A program made the position numbers and the translations under genes. Of a stretch of DNA of 64,000 nucleotides, positions 59,486 to 64,000 are shown one piece after another (within the stretch, counting starts at the first letter, position 1; every line of letters begins with the position of its first letter). Below the pieces are notes generated by a model. That model worked only from the letters and a program-made list of their open reading frames with translations, did no database searches and was not told the origin of the DNA. The DNA is from Candolleomyces eurysporus (taxonomy: Eukaryota; Basidiomycota; Agaricomycetes; Agaricales; Psathyrellaceae), in contig JANBPK010001194.1 of the NCBI GenBank assembly GCA_027579435.1, forward strand, positions 1-64,000. Reading direction: 5' to 3'.

Positions 59486-60306
59486 ATGGTGAGTATCGAC
59501 CATTCCCCGTCAACGTCCATCGCCTCATACCCTCCAGTCGAATGTCCTAAGACCATACCTTGCGGCCGTCAGGTCCACATTGACCGCAGCCTTGACACTG
59601 GAGAACTTCTCGTCCCAGGTAAGTCGTCCTCCACCCTTCCCCATCTAGAACGTGATATATCTGTTGTCTAGGTGGTTGAGAGGCACAATAAACCAGAGGT
59701 CGAAGTTCAGTGAGTAGTGGTCTATTCTTCCGAACCTTGCATTAATCGGTCCATAGAACATCCAAGGAAGTTCTGCTTAATCCCCTAACCATCTCTCGAA
59801 ATGAAAACGAACGCGTCCTCATCGAACCTTCCGTGAACTCTGTACGAGTTAGCATCAAGATCAAGCAGGCTGATGAAATCGAGCGTATCCTGGCTCACAA
59901 GTTCACCCGGTTCATGACCCAGCGTGCGGAGAGCTTCGTTGTCCTGAGACGAAAACCAGTGCCAGTGCGTACTATCAGCTCCACCTTTTGAGATCTTCGA
60001 GCTCACGACATTTGCTGCAGGGCTATGATATTTCCTTCCTTATCACCAACACCCACGCCGAAACGATGCTCAAACACAAGATCGTCGATTTCATCATTCA
60101 GTGAGCACTTCACTTAAACCCCAATCCGCAGTTCGTTGACCGTGGTTCCAGGTTCATGGAGGAAGTGGATAAGGAAATTAGCGAAATGAAGCTCAGTCTG
60201 AATGCCAGGGCTCGTATTGTAGCAGAGTCGTACTTGACAGCGGTGAGTCTCATCCTGATGTTACAGTGTCTTCGACCCGTCTAACCTTGCCCAGTTCAAT
60301 GCATAG
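59486..60306 (+). CDS. ARC19: Arp2/3 complex subunit 4 (ARPC4, p20)
   Basis: Core subunit of the Arp2/3 complex, which nucleates branched actin filaments at endocytic patches. The start codon alone forms the coding part of exon 1: ATG is followed directly by GTGAGT, and the next exon continues [20 protein letters not shown]. Family stretches [80 protein letters not shown] and [20 protein letters not shown] are nearly invariant across eukaryotes. It ends YLTAFNA after a last intron; stop at 60304-60306. 168 residues, the normal family size. It lies head-to-head with the FKBP gene and tail-to-tail with a GNAT gene. Confidence 0.97.
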
Positions 60307-60386
60307 TCTCATAGATACCCCTTGCGATCACTCAATCGTTGTATTAATTATTTCAATCAGCATGCACATCCACAACGGACATTCCC

Positions 60387-61022
60387 TCAGGCCGCGATCT
60401 TTCCCTCTGTCTGATTCCGCGATGTCATCTTCTTTTCTAACCTCTCCTTGACCTTATCTCTCCACTCCCGATCCAAGATCGCATAACTCCCAACATCAGT
60501 CCACCCGCCAGCGTTATCCGTCCACCACTCCTTCTTGATGCCTTCTTGCCGAATATTAGCAGTCTTCTCCAGCCATCCTCGCATAGGCAGATTCTCCATC
60601 GACGTCTCCATCGAAATCCTATGGAACCCCCTCTCCTCAAAGGTGTAAGCGAACAGCGTATAGAATACCTCCGTCGACACGCCCTGTCCCTGGAATTTCG
60701 GTGCTACAAGGATCCCTGCCTCGCATGATTTCTGAAGGTCGTCCATACTGAACACGCCCGTCGATCCGCCGACCTCGTAAGACCCATCTTCACCTCGGAC
60801 GTAGACGATCAAGTCGAGGATACGAGAGTCTTTAGCTCTGTTTTCTCTCCTTTCGCGGACTTCCTCCGCCGTCATTGTTTCTGGGAGAAATTTGAGGAAC
60901 CGCAGAGTTACTGGGTGTGTGCGAAGGATAGCGACGGCTTCATCATCTGCCTGGGATGGTGTCACTAGTTTAACGCGCCGGCTTGGGGAGTAGAGCGTTA
61001 ATGTGGCCGGAGTCTGCGCCAT
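60387..61022 (-). CDS. GNAT-family N-acetyltransferase (RimJ/RimL-like)
   Basis: Single-exon gene of 211 residues. MAQTPATLTLYSPSRRVKLV is preferred over upstream in-frame Mets because family homology should begin about here. RFLKFLPETMTAEEVRERRE is followed by ILDLIVYVRGEDGSYEVGGS and TGVFSMDDLQKSCEAGILVA. The acetyl-CoA-binding loop is PKFQGQGVSTEVFYTLFAYT (Q/RxxGxG/A type). Then ERGFHRISMETSMENLPMRG and LEKTANIRQEGIKKEWW with VGSYAILDREWRD, the pattern of RimJ/RimL-type acetyltransferases that modify protein N-termini or small amines. Substrate unknown. Confidence 0.87.
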   Translation of the reverse strand: MAQTPATLTLYSPSRRVKLVTPSQADDEAVAILRTHPVTLRFLKFLPETMTAEEVRERRENRAKDSRILDLIVYVRGEDGSYEVGGSTGVFSMDDLQKSCEAGILVAPKFQGQGVSTEVFYTLFAYTFEERGFHRISMETSMENLPMRGWLEKTANIRQEGIKKEWWTDNAGGWTDVGSYAILDREWRDKVKERLEKKMTSRNQTEGKIAA

Positions 61023-61429
61023 TGTGAGGAAGTTCTGACAAGAATTGCGAATCGCAAAAACGTCTTGGGGTATATAAAGCCGAGAGCAGTTGATTACCAT
61101 CGCTAATGAGATGTGCCATATGGTATGCCGGTGCCGCCTGACAGAACAGTGAACATCCGCCTGACTCGAATGTGCGACTCGGGTCAAGAGAGAACGTAAG
61201 GTGTACTGTTGTGTTGAACAAGGTAGAGAGTCGCACCCTGCAGCTGGATACTGCCGAGTGAAGTGAATACCACCGAATGGTAGGAGTATGTACACTAGAG
61301 AAACAAAATTATATAAGATACAGAATACGTCAAAAATAGGTTATGTGCAGGTGTTATGTCAATGAACAGAGAAAGGGAAAATGGAATAAAATTCGAAGCC
61401 GGTTTTGGAGAAGCAGCAAATTGAACCTT
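61023..61429. other. Intergenic region
   Basis: About 400 bases between the GNAT start and the SNF2/RING stop. No ORF, repeat or RNA signal stands out. Confidence 0.45.
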
Positions 61430-64000
61430 CTAGGCTGCGGTGGAGGTCGATGCTTCACCTTGGTTAGGTTGACGTCTCAGACCGAACAGCTCAATCAAGT
61501 CTATAGCAAGCGAGGTAAGAACGCCGAATTCATGCCCATGATTCGGAGAAAAACTCACCTTGGAGCCTCGCTTCCTTTTGCTGGCGCTGAGTCTCCTTGC
61601 TTTTGATACCAGAGAAGGCCTAAAAATCATGGCGCATTTGCATGAGGACTTCACAATACTAAACAGGAAATCGCAAACCTCCTTGATCAAGACTTTCTTT
61701 CGCTCTTGAATATCGAGAACTTTAGACTCGACGGTGTTCTCCGCTATGAGCTGATAGACGTGGACATTCTTTTTCTGTCCGATCCTGTTGACACGATCGA
61801 TGGCTTGACTCTCAATGCCCTCCTGCACAAGGATGTCAGCATTATCCAAAGTCACGAAATAAGGCACGGGAACGAACCTGCCACCAACTGTGCGACGTGA
61901 AGATGATCATTTGAATAAATCAATTAGAAAAACATTTGAAACGAGCTTACGGATCCATACTGAGAAAACAATCGTTAGAATAATTCGGCAGATACACAAG
62001 GGAGAAAGGACTTACAGGAATACGTTATTTGCAACTGTCAAGTTCAAACCAAGTGCGCCCTGGAAGAAGATTTAATGCCCAGGCTTGTTGGGAAGATATA
62101 ATAAAACACATACAGCCTTCAGGGAAATCAGCATAACCCTCGGATTAGTTCCAGAGGTGTCAAAGCTATCTTGCTCGTCCATAGCAGCATCTTCATCTCC
62201 AGGCGTATAATCGTCTTCGCTATCTCCAGCGTCCTCTTCAGCCAAGCTTCGTCGAGATTTGTCTTTTTTACGAGAAGATTGACGCCCGCGGCTAGATTTC
62301 TCGGCGTTTCCACTCGAGTTCTCGATCGGAACAGAAAATCTGGCAATTGCCTCTTGTCGACGCCTAGCAGACATCTTTCCGTCGAACTGAACGAATGGGA
62401 TGCTACTCATCCGTTAGATTGTTTCATTTGCCGATAAATTGAGAGGACACACCCTTCCTCTTTGAAAGCCTCAGCAATCTGTGTAAATTGTGAGCATTTT
62501 CCATGGCAAAAAGTAGGTAATCCGGCATACTTTATCCAAGAACGAGGTAAATTGGGAGAAAACCAAGCATTTTTCGTCTGATGGGATGAGGCGCAGAAGT
62601 TGAACCAGCTGATCAACCTTCGCTGAAGACCCACTCAGCGTTTCCTCAGGGGTTTCTTCACGACGTGGCGCCTGTGTAAGCTCAGGGGGAGGCGCTCGTT
62701 CAAACAAGTCAGCAGCAGTCAACTCGCGGCGATCCTACAAAACCATTAGACCAGCATATCTATATCGTCGAAACACTTTACCATTGGGCACCGTGCATCA
62801 CGAGTGATGACTTCCATGATGCTATGTGGAAGAAAGTCAATCCAGAATCTCTGGGGGATACGAGCTGCTCAGCTTACCATCCAACACAGAACATATGCGC
62901 ACAGCTCGTAATCCTGGCGTCGTCCAGGACATTGAAACAGATAGGACATTCTTCACAGTCCTCTATCGCTTGAGCCAACATGTCCTGGAGTTTAAGCTTC
63001 TGCTCAGGGGTCACTGGAATAGCAGGTTTGTCTCCCTTGGAGTTTTCCTCTGCCGCCTTGAGCTCCTCCAAATAGTTGGCAGGGAGAAGACCTGGGTGCA
63101 ACGCCAGCTGCCTGAGCCTCGTAAGCATACTAAGAACATTCGATTGCATCTATGAAGCGTTAATATCAGAAGTACATCGTAAAATGGGTTCCTCACAATG
63201 GTCGACGAAGATGTGCTGAGCATGGTTTCGAACCGGCTTTGAGAGATTTTTTCAATCTCATCGTAGTAGCGCTGAATTTTCGTGGTGAGAAGACACTTGA
63301 GAAATAAACAGGGAAATAACTCACCCGGGCTTCCTCTGTAAGAGTAACTGGAACCTTGATCATTTCTACCTGTAATCGAGGTTAGACTGGCAAGGAGATC
63401 AACAACACCGCGACCTACTGGAGGCAAAGCAATCAGAGGGACACCGTTCGAGTCTTGCATCTGGAGGCCATTTTGACGTTAATAAGGAAGGTGGGCTAAA
63501 TTTGAGGGCTACCAACCTCTTTCGTTCGGCGAATGCAGACATTGCTCATCAAAGCCTGTACACAGTCTGGATTAGCAAGTCAGACCGGCGTATTCAAGGA
63601 GAGAACTAACCCTTAGCAGCTCGGCGCCATTAGGATCACCGTTCTTGAGAGGCCTGAGGAGAAGACGCTTGAAGAAATCTTCATTATCGAGTGGTTGGCA
63701 AATCCTCAAAAAGGTCAGAATGGATCCAAGATCCTACGAAGGTTTATCAGAAAACAGTTCTTCCCCAAGCAATAAATAGATTGTACCCTGGGTGAGTTGA
63801 TCTGCATGAAATGTTAATAACCTGGTCACAGCAGAGTAAAACATAACATACGATCGGCGTGCCAGTCAGCACCCATCGTTTGTCCGCGTTTAGTTCAACA
63901 ACAGCGCGGGCCATCTTGGTCTTTGGGTTGCGAATAACGTGGCCTTCATCTAGAATGATTCTCTAACGGAACAGTGAGTTGAGCGACCAATTCCCCTTCC
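61430..64000 (-). CDS. SNF2-family ATPase with internal RING finger (Rad5/HLTF-like), 5'-truncated
   Basis: Only the C-terminal part lies in the window. In protein order: the Walker [12 protein letters not shown] (DEGH, about 63920-63965), motif [47 protein letters not shown], and [25 protein letters not shown] inserted in the helicase core reads [20 protein letters not shown] then [20 protein letters not shown] (about 62730-62955). The helicase C part follows: [39 protein letters not shown], an acidic/Lys insert, [18 protein letters not shown], and motif [15 protein letters not shown]. It ends EASTSTAA at 61430. This layout is that of Rad5/HLTF/Rad16 proteins, which ubiquitinate PCNA or remodel DNA in damage tolerance. 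A HIRAN domain, if present, would be outside the window. Confidence 0.9.

Noticed and set aside
1..64000. Transposons, CRISPR arrays, tRNA or rRNA genes, bacterial-type operons
   Set aside because: No transposase or reverse-transcriptase motifs, long terminal repeats, spaced short repeats or cloverleaf-like sequences were found by eye. Same-strand neighbours have their own promoters and introns.

Overview
This window is nuclear DNA from a filamentous fungus, most likely a mushroom-forming basidiomycete (Agaricomycetes). The basis is the packing of many short introns (about 50-65 nt, GTRNGY...YAG) into closely spaced genes, plus the gene families present: a long AlkB-like dioxygenase with N-terminal zinc ribbons, a caspase-like peptidase, an amplified F-box family, and Pol kappa with a UBZ finger. 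The species assignment is inference. I see no prophage, plasmid, CRISPR, rRNA or tRNA, and no recognisable transposon.

Layout. 1-2156 (+): 3' part of a coiled-coil protein. 2221-7011 (-): AlkB-like 2OG-Fe(II) dioxygenase. 7308-7964 (-): F1-ATPase delta subunit. 8180-10931 (-): glutamate-cysteine ligase. 11384-13110 (-): Beclin/Atg6. 14220-16199 (+): intronless caspase-like peptidase. 16250-22182: a direct tandem duplication of about 2.96 kb, each copy carrying one F-box gene (-), followed at 22391-22947 by a decayed third relative. 23311-26125 (+): DNA polymerase kappa. 26223-27046 (-): RraA-like protein. 27225-29436 (+): TBC Rab-GAP. 29813-32167 (-): Nup2/Nup50-type nucleoporin. 32774-36730 (-): Spt23/Mga2-type membrane transcription factor. 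38072-40265 (+): C2H2 zinc-finger protein. 40498-41461 (-): DEK_C/SWIB protein. 41736-45294 (-): Hrd3/Sel1L. 45655-46913 (-): Ser/Thr-rich single-pass membrane protein. 47168-52553 (-): P5B P-type ATPase. 52941-54485 (+): SDR oxidoreductase. 54701-57207 (-): cytochrome P450. 57845-59328 (-): nuclear FKBP. 59486-60306 (+): ARPC4. 60387-61022 (-): GNAT acetyltransferase. 61430 to beyond 64000 (-): SNF2/RING ATPase, partial.

Most genes are housekeeping functions with no operon logic: mitochondrial ATP synthesis, glutathione synthesis, autophagy, translesion synthesis, nuclear transport, ER quality control, actin nucleation and nuclear chaperones. Two DNA-damage-tolerance genes (Pol kappa and the Rad5/HLTF-like ATPase) and two ER-membrane genes (Spt23/Mga2-like and Hrd3) share the window but are not adjacent.

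The accessory part is 13-23 kb, holding the caspase-like gene and the F-box duplication. A technical feature matters throughout: 16 single N characters, nearly all beside homopolymers. In all eight coding cases I could test, skipping the N restores the frame, so the apparent frameshifts are sequence artefacts and not pseudogenes. Exon boundaries were inferred by eye from splice signals and frame continuity. Outer CDS limits are more reliable than internal ones.
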